Of a DNA stretch of 64,000 bases, positions 1-10,433 are shown one piece after another (the first letter of the stretch is position 1; each line of letters begins with the position of its first letter). Location of the stretch: assembly GCA_035772405.1 (NCBI GenBank), contig JAYKKM010000054.1, positions 2,823,001 through 2,887,000 of the forward strand. The letters are read 5' to 3'. This DNA comes from Chrysogorgia sp. JL179-B06 (lineage: Eukaryota > Cnidaria > Anthozoa > Scleralcyonacea > Chrysogorgiidae). Below the pieces are notes generated by a model, which searched no databases, was not told the DNA's origin, and saw only the letters and a program-made list of their open reading frames with translations. The position numbers and the translations under genes are program-made.

Positions 1-1452
1 CTAATTACTAACCATTTTAAATTCCATTTTGAATTGCTAATTCCATTTCAAACTGAATTGCTGATTCCATATTACTGTATCTCGATGAGGCGATTACAAA
101 ATTTTGCCGAGCCCTAACTACTTTGTATCAGCGTAGGGGATGCGACTGAGTGTACTTTATGTAACCCTTCATGACATGCAATAGTACTGCTGACCGTTCT
201 CGGTTCTACCAACGCCGGAGTGATATTACCAGCCGTGAGCGTGCCACAATCTTAAAAAGTCTCAATACTACTTCGGCCCCCTTCCCCCAACGTGTTTTCT
301 CCATGGATTTGGAAAAATTAAGAAATTGATCTGGAAATGAACTGGTGGACATGTCCACCCCGTGGCGCCACCACTGTTGAGGAGTCCATTTCGATTGAAG
401 TACTGGGGACACTTGGCAGCGGCAAGTGAAGTTTGCGCTTTCACATCTTTCACCCCAAATAGATTCAAATAAATCTCTTTGTGCTCATTTGCTGTCCAAA
501 TTGCATTATTCTGCTTTACACTTAAGCACATCTCTAGAACGGCGTACAACATTTTGAGACGTTTGTCCAGGCCTATAACTGAGAAAAAATGCAGGTGTGC
601 GGAGCTTCGCACGCCTCAGATGACCTAGGCGTCCGACATTTTTGTACTTCAAAAACAGTTAAGAAAGCAGTATTACTGTAATGGTTAATAATTTTATTTG
701 GAATGTTTTTTTTGATGCTTTCAACGAATATTTAAAATACTCGCACTCACCAAATCAACGGGGAGCGCGATTTGTTTTTTCTACAAAAACAGCACCAATT
801 TACCAAGTCTAAAAAAACAGCGCTATAAAGTAGTAGACTTCAATAAGCAGTTTTAATTTTTGACTTCTATAGCTTAATTTGACATTTGACTTTTCTTTAA
901 TAGTACTATTTGAAAGTGTCACAAAATCAAGTAATCCCACAACAATTGATAATTACCAGAGAAGATATCCTACATTAACCGATGATGTTGCAACGATATG
1001 TAGGCTGATTTGTGAAGAGAGGATGAAGGATCCATCTTTCAAAGGTATTTGGCATTGGTCAGGACCAGATTGCATGACCAAGTATAAAATGGCTAAAACA
1101 ATTGGTGAAATATATGGATTACCTTATCAACATATAATCCCATTAAATAACCCAACACCAACATCTGCCGTCCGTCCTTATAATGCTGCCTTGGATACCA
1201 ATGTGTTAGAATGCAAATTCAATACTCTTGCACCCAAGACACCATTTGCTTCTGGTATAAAAAAAGTTTTAGATAAAATAGTTTAAATTGCAGTTGATGA
1301 CTGTTATACTGTATGTACTGTACCTAATTATTACATGATCAAAAGGTGTGAATTCTGGTAAACTTGTTAATTATGGGCAATATAAATAATGGGTGGAATT
1401 GTGGTAAACTAAATAAATAAAATGTGGGCCAATTTGGGGGACTGGTAACTTA
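1..1452. repeat. Duplicated segment, copy A (MAT2B last exon and flanks)
   Basis: This stretch matches 13135-14586 at a constant offset of 13134. The only difference noticed by eye is at 327 (t here, c at 13461). Similarity stops abruptly at 1452/14586 and runs off the left edge of the window. It includes part of the last MAT2B intron, the last coding exon and the 3' UTR. It could be a recent tandem duplication or an unmerged haplotype in the assembly. Confidence 0.93.
904..1286 (+). CDS. MAT2B: MAT2B terminal coding exon, copy A (rest of gene outside window or absent)
   Basis: The exon follows a clear acceptor (pyrimidine-rich stretch ending in AG at 902-903) and runs to a TAA stop at 1284-1286. 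It encodes the C-terminal 127 residues of the methionine adenosyltransferase regulatory subunit beta, including the conserved HWSG and MTKY segments. It enters in phase 1 (needs one base from the previous exon), exactly as in copy B at 14038. Tandem AATAAA signals lie near 1412-1421. No first exon lies upstream inside the window, so it is either the end of a second MAT2B gene or an orphan duplicated exon. The sequence itself is undamaged. Confidence 0.8.
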
Positions 1453-2080
1453 CTTAACTTAATTAACTTTATGTTCTTCCTACAGCTAAACTAAGTCAGT
1501 TCTACTTTGAAATATTATTTTGGGTGCCTATAGTAGCCATGATAAGAACTTTGTTAGGCTATAAATCAGCCTTACACCAAACCATTTTACCTATTAGCAA
1601 GATCTCAGAAACCGATTATTGGTAATCTGAAGGGTTGTTTATATGAGCCGGGCTAGCCCGATTGGCTAACCGCTAATCCTAACACTAATACCAGTGTTCA
1701 CTGATCAGCTCAAATGACGAGCTCCAAACATCGTTCGCTTCGTTTACCTGTTTGATTTGAGGTGGTATCTTGAGCTGCCATCCCCCTACATAGCCTCCTC
1801 CGCATAGGCGTACGGGCAAAATTTTGTAGGGGGGGGCTGAGCATAACTTGCCCGAATAAATGATGACGTCAATATTATAGCTGAAGAATACGAATTGCCA
1901 TCGTTTAGCCTAAGCATTATTACACATGCACGTTTTTCATTAATGTATATGAACATGCATTGGAATCATGTACATTTTAATCTTTGATTCCCTGAAAGTG
2001 TATTTCCTGCAATTTTCGGGCACTTTTCTAGTTTTTGCAGCCGCGGCAGTGTGCGGGATTCGAAGTATTTAATTACCGTT
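1453..2080. other. Non-coding stretch without recognised gene
   Basis: No credible exon was found. Near 1795-1860 there is a phrase with a G run (cgcataggcgtacgggc) that resembles the C-rich repeats at 10020-10100 in reverse complement, so both probably come from the same repeat family. Confidence 0.5.
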
Positions 2081-2561
2081 AAAGTGCACCTGACATCAAA
2101 ATTTTTTATTGTCTTATTTGGAAGAACTTTTAAAACGATAAAGTAACTTCTTTTGATGATTTTCGTTTCTTCGCTTTCTTTTTGAGATATAACAGTTTGT
2201 TTGATATGCAAATGTACGGAATTTACGTCACACATGCATAATGACTTATTGGAGAAATGTGTGTATCTCTTTTATTCTCGAACGAAATCCTTTAAAATTG
2301 AGAGGATTGGTGTTGTAGGAGAAACACGTACACGTGTTATTTACACTTTAGTATTTTTATTTGATGAATGCAAAGATATATAACATTCTCTGATAACTCG
2401 TTATGCATGTGTGACGTAAATTCCGGACATTTGCATATCAAACAAACTGATATATCTCAAAAAGAAAGCGAAGAAACGAAAATCTTCAAAATAAGTTACT
2501 TTATCATTTTAAAAGTTCTTCCAAATAAGACAATAAAAAATTTTGATGTCAGGTGCACTTT
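2081..2561. repeat. Foldback element with about 160-bp inverted arms
   Basis: The left arm (2081-2240) and right arm (2401-2561) are imperfect inverted copies that start and end with aaagtgcacctgaca or its complement. A loop of about 160 bp lies between. The similar peptides readable from both arms simply reflect the inverted repeat. This is a MITE-like or foldback element; no clear target duplication was identified. Confidence 0.75.
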
Positions 2562-2609
2562 AAAGTAACACAGATTTTCCAAATTTCGACCGCGTGGATA
2601 TCTCTAGGG

Positions 2610-2793
2610 TATTCTCACGGGGCGTTTAGCCTAAGCAATGCCGAATAACGTGATTAATGAGGCACAAAGTACTATTCAGGGCATCAGCTCCCATGGGAAC
2701 AAAGATTACTATTTAACAAACCAGGGAAGGTACGATTTTTCATCATTTTTGCCACGAAGACAGACAAGATTGGGCGTGGAGTTTTTGTTTTAA
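2610..2793 (+). repeat. Ngaro split direct repeat A1
   Basis: It begins tattctcacggggcg and matches A2 at 9377-9560 over about 184 bp, with differences only near its right end. Just inside it, at about 2805-2822, tcgcagccgag is the inverse of ctcggctgcga near 9580, a short internal inverted match. Confidence 0.9.
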
Positions 2794-2834
2794 AACTGCC
2801 TCGTGTCGCAGCCGAGCGAACGTTTATTCATATC

Positions 2835-2957
2835 ATGGCCGAACCAATCGTACCACAATCAGCCGACATTGCTGATATCCCTCAGCTCGAAGAACAACAA
2901 CAGCCGCTTGAACACGTTCCAGAACAGCCTGAAAATGCGGCACCATTACAGCCACAG
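2835..2957 (+). CDS. Putative Ngaro leader exon (41 codons, start codon plus phase-0 donor)
   Basis: This open frame starts with ATG 42 bp after A1 and encodes a 41-residue peptide rich in Glu, Gln and Pro (begins MAEPIVPQ). It ends in CAG followed by GTTTGT, a good 5' splice site, in phase 0. Read straight on, the frame stops two codons later. The gag, pol and recombinase frames downstream each begin right after an acceptor in phase 0. Pol and recombinase have no early ATG of their own. I infer that this exon supplies the start codon to alternatively spliced messages for all three products. That is inference from sequence; no transcript was seen. Confidence 0.55.
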
Positions 2958-4917
2958 GTTTGTTAATTTTCCTTCGTACTTGTTGCGTTTACATAGAATA
3001 CAGTTGACGCGGGTTCTACACGTTCGCCTTCCCTAGGGCTATGCCTTGCCGTTCCACGGACCATAGCATGCTCGTCCCCATTTATAGTTTGGGGGAAATA
3101 TATAACTAAGTCGTTTTACTGATTTCGGAGCATTTTTCAACCACGGTAGCTCCTGGGGGTAACGCTCTATAGTTATACCGTTAATATTATCCGAAAACGA
3201 CCAAATAAGCGAGTTGAATATTGACTATTTTTATTCACAGTGGTGACATTTTGTGCGGTGAAGCATCGTTTTTATTTTTGCCAAAATTAACTTCGTCCGA
3301 TTTACTCAATTACATGTCTGTGAGCACTTAGTCTTCGATACTTTTCTGGCTAATTTGCGATGGGAAGCTGCGGCGTATATACACATGCATTGGCTACGGT
3401 ACTTGGCTCTGTTTATGCCGCTTATCCGTACTGGTTATCGAGAGGGGCAAACTTAGTTACGCCTTATACACTGTCTGCGATGGAGTTCTCGTTGATTAGT
3501 CGTGGTTCGTGTCATCTGCAGAATTCCATACATTGTTAGCCCTTTGTCTGGGTAGCTTATGCGGCTTGTTTCCCATCAATTCAAAAACCACCTCGTTAGA
3601 CGTACTACTATTGTTATATTTAATGCTGTCAGAATTCAGGTGGTCAGAATTATAGGCCCCAATTCGCCCCGCAGCGGGAATCCCGCATGCGATTACCCTT
3701 GGGGGTAACAAAACCACAAAAAAACCAACAAAAAACATAGTTATAGTATACCTTTGCCATTAGATGGAAAGATTTGCATGAGAACGCTTTTGGTGAAGCG
3801 AAATATATATATATGCCTTAGATGAGGCAAGATTTGCATGAGCACGCCTTTGGTGAAGCGAAGTTTAATATATATGCCTTTGATGAGGCAACATTTGCAT
3901 GAGCACGCTTTTGGTGAAGCGAAGTTTAATATATATGCCTTAGATGAGGCAAGATTTGCATGAGAACGCTTTTGGTGAAGCGAAGTTTAATATATATGCC
4001 TTTGATGAGGCACGATTTGCATGAGAACGCTTTTGGTGAAGCGAAATATATATATATGCCTTAGATGAGGCAAGATTTGCATGAGAACGCTTTTGGTGAA
4101 GCGAAGTTTAATATATATGCCTTAGATGAGGCACGATTTGCATGAGAACGCTTTTGGTGAAGCCAAGTTTAATATATATGCCTTTGATGAGGCAAGATTT
4201 GCATGAGCACGCTTTTGGTGAAGCGAAGTTTAATATATATGCCTTAGATGAGGCACGATTTGCATGAGAACGCTTTTGGTGAAGCCAAGTTTAATATATA
4301 TGCCTTTGATGAGGCACGATTTGCATGAGAACGCTTTTGGGGAAGCCAAGTTTAATATATGCCTTTGATGAGGAACGATTTGCATGAGAACGCTTTTGGT
4401 GAAGCGAAATAAATATATATGCCTTAGATGAGGCAAGATTGGCACGAGCACGCCTTTGGGTGAAGCGAAGCCAAATATAATATAATACGATGAATTTAAT
4501 ATAAGTTTAGTTTTACATGAGGCAAGATTTGCATGAGAACGCCTTTCGTCAAGCGAGGTTTAACACATGTTGCCTTTGATGAGGCACGACTTGCCTGAGA
4601 ACGCTTTTAGTCAAGCGAAGTTTCACATATGGCCTTAGACGAGGCACGATTTGCATGAGAACACTTTTAGTAACGCGAAGGTTAACATCTATATATATAT
4701 ATATATATCTTTATGTGTGGGTGTATATATGTGTATATTGTGTATAATTGTATATGTCTGTGTATCGGTATGACAGTATGTCTATATGTGTATGTGCCTT
4801 AGATGAGGCAAGACTTGTTTGAGAACGCTCTTGGTAAAGCGTAGTTTACTTGATATACCATATATATCGGGTTAACTGACGGAAATTAACGTGTGGCGTC
4901 TATTTAATTCTCTATAG
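2958..4917 (+). other. Predicted intron of the Ngaro element (holds the 61-bp array)
   Basis: It is bounded by GTTTGT at 2958 and by the acceptor tctatag ending at 4917. It holds the 61-bp tandem array and a short TA/TG-rich stretch (4690-4790). No other coding signal was found in it. Joining its edges keeps a single open frame from the leader exon into gag. Confidence 0.5.
3765..4690. repeat. 61-bp tandem array, about 15 copies
   Basis: Units share the core gatttgcatgagaacgc, a gtgaagcgaag phrase and a TA-rich spacer. Spacing is close to 61 bp. The last three copies (from about 4500) are more diverged, and a stray copy lies near 4795-4850. It sits in the 5' region of the Ngaro element, inside its predicted first intron. 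Point changes between copies are scattered, as in a minisatellite. Confidence 0.9.
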
Positions 4918-5437
4918 GAGGTGACAATGGAATCTCTCCTGGCAAAAATTGAACGCCTAGAAAAAAGTGCAAATACCAGAACTGTTGTTACCGCCTTACA
5001 TTTAATTCAGGCTGAGCTTCGAAAACCAAAAGGAGTATTTGACCCATATGCTGCACTGTCCGCAGTGGAAAACCTGGTCGATATTGCTCGAGAAAACCAT
5101 CATAAGCTCGCCAATAGATATAATGTGGTTTACAAACAATGTAGACCGCTTCTCCACAATGCCCAGTTTCAAACGGTTCTCATGAAATTGATCGGTGATC
5201 AGGATGACATGGCCGTCGCCAAAATTATTGAAAAAAACTCTTCAAAACCCAGGATATTCGTCACCCCTATTGCCTGCCCAGCCCCCCGTACCTTTAGCAG
5301 CCCAACAGAGTCGATATTACGAGCCTCGATTACGACCTCAACCTTACTCACGTATACGTACACAAGTTATTTGCTTTGCCTGCCAGGAACCAGGACACTA
5401 CGCTAGAGCCTGCCCACGCCGTAGATTGCGGCGTTAG
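4918..5437 (+). CDS. Ngaro gag-like protein with CCHC zinc knuckle (needs +1 shift)
   Basis: The frame opens after an acceptor at 4916-4917 in phase 0; its first ATG is at 4927. The N-terminal part (4927 to about 5250) is helical and charged. The C-terminal part is Pro/Gln/Arg-rich and ends in a zinc knuckle of form C-x2-C-x4-H-x4-C (CFACQEPGHYARAC, about 5373-5414), then a basic tail and a stop at 5435-5437. The two parts lie in different frames. A +1 change is needed between about 5240 and 5270, beside an A-rich stretch. It may be a damaging indel or a programmed shift. The knuckle supports a nucleic-acid-binding, Gag-like role. Confidence 0.7.
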
Positions 5438-5840
5438 TATGACGGTGGCAAACTTGCCACAGACTTTGATTGTTGTTTGATAGGAACTTACGAGAACAGT
5501 ATTGTGCTGGGTCATAGATTGTTAAAATAGTAATATGTATGTATACATGCATATGTTTATGTGGATGTGTGGGTATATATGTGTGTGTGTGTCTGTGTGT
5601 ATGTGTACTTATTATTGTGGGTTCACGGAGGGTTAATTGACAAAAATAAAAATAAATAAAAAAATTAATAAAAAAAATGTACTCGTACCTCGAGGAAATA
5701 TGGAAAGTTTCTTCTCCTGGAAGCGGAACCGCCGGGTTTATTAGGGTTACTTCCGCATCGTGTAATTGTAAATTGGATAATATAGATCTATCATAGTGGG
5801 ATGCGGTCTTCCTCATTTTTCTTCCCCTCTCTTCGTCTAG
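5438..5840 (+). other. Spacer before pol, ending in a strong 3' splice site
   Basis: This non-coding stretch has a TG-rich microsatellite (5530-5610) and A-rich sequence. It ends with a long pyrimidine tract (ttcttcccctctcttcgtct) and AG at 5839-5840, directly in front of the open pol frame. Confidence 0.6.
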
Positions 5841-7793
5841 GTCACCCTAGAAAATTTTGAGATCCAGTTGAACCAAGCTCTCGCGAATCCGTCCAAAATA
5901 AAGTGGTGCTCGTCTCTCGCGGGCTCTCCTCCAGCGGGTCCTTTACCAACTTTGCAGTCGGTCGCGTCGGGGAGCGTTCTAGCTTCCCCCTCGTACTTAG
6001 CCTTCCGCGACCCAGACACATTCGTAGCGGGAGAATTACGCCACCACCTACCCTTTTGGTCGGAAGTTTTAAAGGGTTCAGCAAAACGCGAAGAAATCCT
6101 TATGTATATTCGAGATGGTGTCGATATTTTCCCCCTCTTTCAACCATTTAAGGGACAGTTCGGGAAAAACGATTATGACCACCCACAACCACCTCATGCA
6201 ATTTTTCCCAATAACCCTTCGTGCAAAAACTTTGACTCCTTCATAACAACCACGATCTTAGAACGTGTACGCAATGGTTCTGTTGCCGTAATTGGGAAAG
6301 TTGGTGAGGTCCCGCCACCTTATTTAGTAATGCCCTTAACGGTGGAACCGAGTAAGCCTCGCCTTTGTCATGACGAGCGTTTCTTGAATTTGTGGATCAA
6401 AGACCAACCCTTCTCGCTTGACAAACTTACAGACATTCCGCGCTACGTTGGTGAAAATCACTTCCAGACTGTTATGGACGACAAAAGTGGATACGACCAT
6501 GTCTTCCTCACGGAGCGCAGCCAAACATACTTTGGTTTCCAGTGGGCTAATTGGTATTTCTGTTTCCGTACCATACCGTTCGGTTGGAAGGCAAGCGCTT
6601 ACCTTTACCACACACTAGGTCTGTCAATACTTGGGTATGCTTATAGACTCCATAAAACAGGCGTTTCTCCTGCCCCAAGAAAAAAAAGAAAAATTTATCA
6701 ATCTTAGGGAGTCCATATTGGCAAAGAACTAACGGTCTCGTTGAACGCTTTGCAAAAATTTTCGGGGAAAACACTTTCCTTAGCATTAGCCATCCCAGGC
6801 GCAAGGTTGTTTACGTCGGATGTCTTCTCCGCTATTTCAAAAGCACATCACATAAAACGCCCCGTTCCTTTATCGGGACGTTTACTTCTTGAAATTCAGG
6901 AGTGGCGTTTCCTGGATTCATGGGACGGCTTCCTACCATGGCGCTCAGAGTTTCATTTCCAGCTTCGTACTTGGTCTGACGCTTCTAATACGGGCTGGGG
7001 AGGAATAATCCAATTATCAAATGGCGCTCAGACAACTGTAAGGGGTCTTTGGTCACCCGAGGAAAGCTCAACCCCCATCGTGATCCGCGAGGCTCAGGCT
7101 CTCCTTAATACTCTCTCCGCCGCACCAGTTGGCTTAGGGAATTCCAGAATTGATTGTCTTGTGGATAACCAGACACTTGTTTACGCTTGGCAGCGCGGTG
7201 GATCGCGTAGTCCGGACTTATCCCATATTCTAAAGGAGATATTCAGTCTCACATTACGATACAACTTCCTACTTTCCTTGTGTTACATTCCTTCAACAGA
7301 GAATCCTGCAGACACCCCATCGCGCGTGTTGTCCGATTTAGATTGCACCCTTTCTCGCGATACCTGGTGTAGGCTTCAACGGGCATTCGGCCCACATACC
7401 GTTGACCTTATGGCAAGCACCGCCAATGTATTACCTGATGATTCAGGAGCACCCCTCAAATTCTTCTCGCCATACCCCACACCTGAAGCTGCGGGTACCA
7501 ATGTTTTCTCGCAAAATTTGTGCGGGGAAAATGCCTACGTGTTTCCTCCATTTGTCCTCATCGGGCCCGTCCTAAAGTTTTTAGCCAGTCAGAGTTGTCA
7601 GTTCACCATTGTCACCCCAGATCTTTCACCTCGACGTTATTGGTGGCCTTTACTAAAAAGCCGGTCCTCGGCTGCCTTACGTTTAGGAGAAAAGGGGGAA
7701 CGAGATATATTACTGTTTCCCACCAAGCATATCGAGTGCTTTCAGACACGCCCTCTGCAATGGGACCTTTGGGCATTTCGTGTACTACAATAA
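5841..7793 (+). pseudogene. Ngaro RT-RNase H polyprotein, RT catalytic segment deleted
   Basis: Open from the acceptor at 5840, in phase 0, with the first in-frame ATG only at 6102. Reverse transcriptase motifs are visible: KPRLCHDERFLN, DDKSGYDHVFLTE with the first catalytic Asp, and PFGWKASAYLYHTLG. The frame stops at 6705-6707, and no YxDD box exists between 6620 and 6740. RNase H and its C-terminal extension resume from about 6741: WSDAS, IREAQAL, DNQTLV and NPADTPSR carry the acidic residues, and DLMAS to FSQNL matches the tail typical of DIRS/Ngaro pol. An internal deletion of roughly 100 codons plus a frame change best explains this. The stop at 7791-7793 lies in the same frame as the recombinase that follows. 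Confidence 0.85.
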
Positions 7794-7817
7794 CATTTCT
7801 CTACACTCCTACCACAG

Positions 7818-9170
7818 GTTTACGAACATGTTCCCCGCCTCTGGAAACCTGCCGAACGCTGTCCGTCCTGTGCCTACCCTAACGACGCCGGTTTTCAGTT
7901 CTGTCAGCGGTGTGGCTTTCGGAAAGAGCTTCTCAAATCTTTACCAGCAGCGCGTGTCAACCTACCTTTGGAAAACATCGACGCCAGATTCCAGAATTTA
8001 CGAGATACACGACGTAAGAAACCGTACGAGTGCCAAAAATCACGACTACAGCAAGAACTAGAAGTTTTCCTCGCCTCCCTACCTCAGACAAAATCTCTTC
8101 TTTCCGCTGCGCCCAAGGATTTAGTCCACTTTTTGATATGGAAGGACATGGTAGGCAAAACAAAGGTGCACTCCGACGCCTGTTCATTCTTCGCCTCCCA
8201 GTGTAAGCGTACCACATGCCTGTGTCCCAAGCGATTAGCCGCAGCTACGGTCGATAACTACATCGCAAAATTACGAGCAATCTTTGCCTCACTTAGAAAC
8301 GACCTGCAAGATTCACCGGGCTCGGAATATGGCAACCCAGCTAAGCATCCGATGGTGAAACAGTATTTGCAATCTATACGAGAGGAACAAGCTCAAGCGC
8401 GAGTTGCCCCAAAACAAGCGACACCACTATTTCTGGACAAGTTCTCCGCACTGTGTATATTAATCAGATCATTGTTACTCGCCCCGAACACCAGCCCCCG
8501 AGATCGATACATCCACGCACGTGACCTAGCTTTCTTCACCATTGACTTTTATTCCGGTGACCGCGCCTCGGATTTAGGGAGACTGAAAACCAAGGACGTC
8601 CTTTCCCTCCCGCATGACGAAGGTTTTCTTTTTCGCCACACATTCGGGAAAACCCTACGTGGTCAACATTCTCATATCTTCGCAGTGAAACCCCATCCTA
8701 ATCCCCGCATTTGCCCTGTGGCAACCTTAAAACTTTACATTATTTTGTCCGATCGCATGGGCGTCGACCTGCGTACAGGTTTCCTCTTTCGTGTTACGGA
8801 CTCCAAAGGTCGGATTGTCGATCAACCTTTTATGGGTTCGGCTGTCGCCAATCGTCTCAAGAAATACCTTGCAATGCTACATCTGGACGAAGGAGAAACC
8901 ACGCATAGCTTCCGCGCTGGCTGCTCCATCACGCTAGCACTTCTGGGCGCCTCAACGGAAGATGTGGCTAAACACATTGGCTGGAGGAGCCTTTCCACGG
9001 CAGAGTATTATACACAGATCGATAAAGTCATGACACACACGCACTCTACAGATCTCCTGGTCGATAATAGCGCCTCTTCCGCCTCCCAACCGTGTCCACT
9101 AGCCGAGTCTCTGGGACTTGAATTTCAGTCGCGGAACAATCTGCGTGGGTTCTCCCTCGCTTTTCCTTGA
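7818..9170 (+). CDS. Ngaro tyrosine recombinase with N-terminal zinc ribbon
   Basis: The frame opens right after cactcctaccacag (AG at 7816-7817) in phase 0 and runs about 450 codons to a TGA at 9168-9170. It starts with a two-cysteine-pair zinc ribbon (CPSC, then CQRC, about 7857-7922). The first in-frame ATG is at 8148, deep in the protein, which supports splicing from an upstream start. The catalytic residues of tyrosine recombinases are present: Arg in GDRASDLGRLK, His and Arg in THSFRAGCS, His in KHIGWRS, and Tyr in AEYYTQ. The enzyme is expected to insert the circular cDNA. The ORF appears intact. Confidence 0.88.
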   Translation, partial: VYEHVPRLWKPAERCPSCAYPNDAGFQFCQRCGFRKELLKSLPAARVNLPLENIDARFQNLRDTRRKKPYECQKSRLQQELEVFLASLPQTKSLLSAAPKDLVHFLIWKDMVGKTKVHSDACSFFASQCKRTTCLCPKRLAAATVDNYIAKLRAIFASLRNDLQDSPGSEYGNPAKHPMVKQYLQSIREEQAQARVAPKQATPLFLDKFSALCILIRSLLLAPNTSPRDRYIHARDLAFFTIDFYSGDRASDLGRLKTKDVLSLPHDEGFLFRHTFGKTLRGQHSHIFAVKPHPNPRICPVATLKLYIILSDRMGVDLRTGFLFRVTDSKGRIVDQPFMGSAVANRLKKYLAMLHLDEGETTHSFRAGCSITLALLGASTEDVAKHIGWRSLSTAEYYTQIDKVMTHTHSTDLLVDNSASSASQPCPLAESLGLEFQSRNNLRGFSLAFP

Positions 9171-9296
9171 CAGGTTTTCTGAGTATTGGAGAGTGGACAA
9201 TTTATGTAATATATAGAGTGGTTCAATTAATAAAAAAGTATAAAGAACTAGAGGGGTTTCTGCATGGGAAGTTTTTTAGAGAGTCCAGGTACGCTA

Positions 9297-9376
9297 GGCT
9301 AAAATTATTTACCCCATTCTTAATTACTCACAGCACAAGGCATTGTGTGGCGAAGCGACCAGTGAGAATATAGTAC
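9297..9376 (+). repeat. Ngaro repeat B1
   Basis: 80 bp from ggctaaaattat to atagtac, identical by eye to B2 at 9617-9696. It joins A2 directly at 9376/9377. Confidence 0.92.
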
Positions 9377-9560
9377 TATTCTCACGGGGCGTTTAGCCTA
9401 AGCAATGCCGAATAACGTGATTAATGAGGCACAAAGTACTATTCAGGGCATCAGCTCCCATGGGAACAAAGATTACTATTTAACAAACCAGGGAAGGTAC
9501 GATTTTTCATCATTTTTGCCACGAAGACAGACAAGATTGGGCGTGGGGCTTTTGTTTTAT
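9377..9560 (+). repeat. Ngaro repeat A2
   Basis: Internal copy of A1 (2610-2793), starting tattctcacggggcg. Its right part diverges after gggcgtgg. Confidence 0.92.
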
Positions 9561-9616
9561 TTTCCCACCCTCCTCCCCTCGGCTGCGACAGGTTCGCTTC
9601 GCCACATACTGCCTTG

Positions 9617-9696
9617 GGCTAAAATTATTTACCCCATTCTTAATTACTCACAGCACAAGGCATTGTGTGGCGAAGCGACCAGTGAGAATATAGTAC
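9617..9696 (+). repeat. Ngaro repeat B2 (right terminus)
   Basis: Second 80-bp B copy; the match to B1 ends at atagtac (9696), taken as the right end of the element. Confidence 0.92.
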
Positions 9697-10433
9697 AATG
9701 CGTTGCACGACGGCAGAAGAGAAGGAAGGGAAAGCAATAATGAGCCACAAAACCAAATGTATTAGGTATATTCAAGTTGAATATACGAGATTACGTTTAG
9801 ACAACGCCCGGAACCAAGGCCTGGCTAAATGCCACTTTTAACCATTGCTAAACGATGAACAACAATGAAATCCCAGATTTCCCTCAATGAGAATCCGTTA
9901 TAATGTCATTAAGTTGCATTCAAATATTAGAATAATTTAATAATTTAATACAGGACCCTTTTTGCCCGAATTACAAGACCTTTTTTGCCCGAATAGAGCT
10001 ACTTTTTCGGACAACTGGGGAGCCCCCCCGTCTTGTACGCCTATGCAGTCCCCCCCGTCTTGTACGCCTATGCAGTCCCCCCCCGTCTCGTACGCCTGCA
10101 ACTCTGTGGCTTCTTTTTCCCGAGTCAAAATAATGTCAAATATATAGCTTCCAAGAATGTTTTGGCCGAGGTTAACCTCTTCGTAGACCTGCAATCCCTT
10201 CATAATCCCTATACTTCCCTGCAATCCCAGCCAAAACATTGCTCGTACAATTCCCTGCACCAATATTCAGAAAAAATAAAATTTACGGAAGATCGGGGAC
10301 TACTAGCCTGCGAGCAGGCTCATTATTTGCAATGCATTATTTATTTGGGGATTTCTCGTTCCCAGGCCCTTGACTGCACTTTTCGAAGATTTTCACTTAG
10401 GTTGTATTTTGCTTAAAATATAATATTTTGACC
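9697..10433 (+). promoter_or_regulatory. Upstream region of MAT2B
   Basis: No coding signal was found. It holds three tandem C-rich units of about 27 bp near 10020-10100 (core gtcttgtacgcctatgcag) and two copies of ttttttgcccgaat nearby (9958-9995). The MAT2B start codon follows at 10434. The promoter itself cannot be located from sequence alone. Confidence 0.4.

Larger units (their letters stand above)
2610..9696 (+). mobile_element. Ngaro-type tyrosine-recombinase retrotransposon
   Basis: The element has the split direct repeat plan of Ngaro and related YR retrotransposons. A1 is at the left end (2610-2793). At the right end B1 (9297-9376), A2 (9377-9560) and B2 (9617-9696) follow each other. 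Between them lie a gag-like ORF with a CCHC knuckle, an RT-RNase H ORF and a tyrosine recombinase ORF, in the usual order. No LTRs and no long target duplication are visible, as expected for insertion by a recombinase. The RT has lost its YxDD segment and gag changes frame once, so this copy is probably not autonomous. Confidence 0.9.

Noticed and set aside
268..612. 114-codon minus-strand open frame (and identical one at 13402-13746), with an overlapping 68-codon frame
   Set aside because: Present twice only because the segment is duplicated. No recognisable domain, lies in the MAT2B intron, and several frames are open at once.
5403..5816. 137-codon minus-strand frame rich in Thr and His
   Set aside because: It runs across the TG microsatellite and the end of gag on the other strand; no domain.
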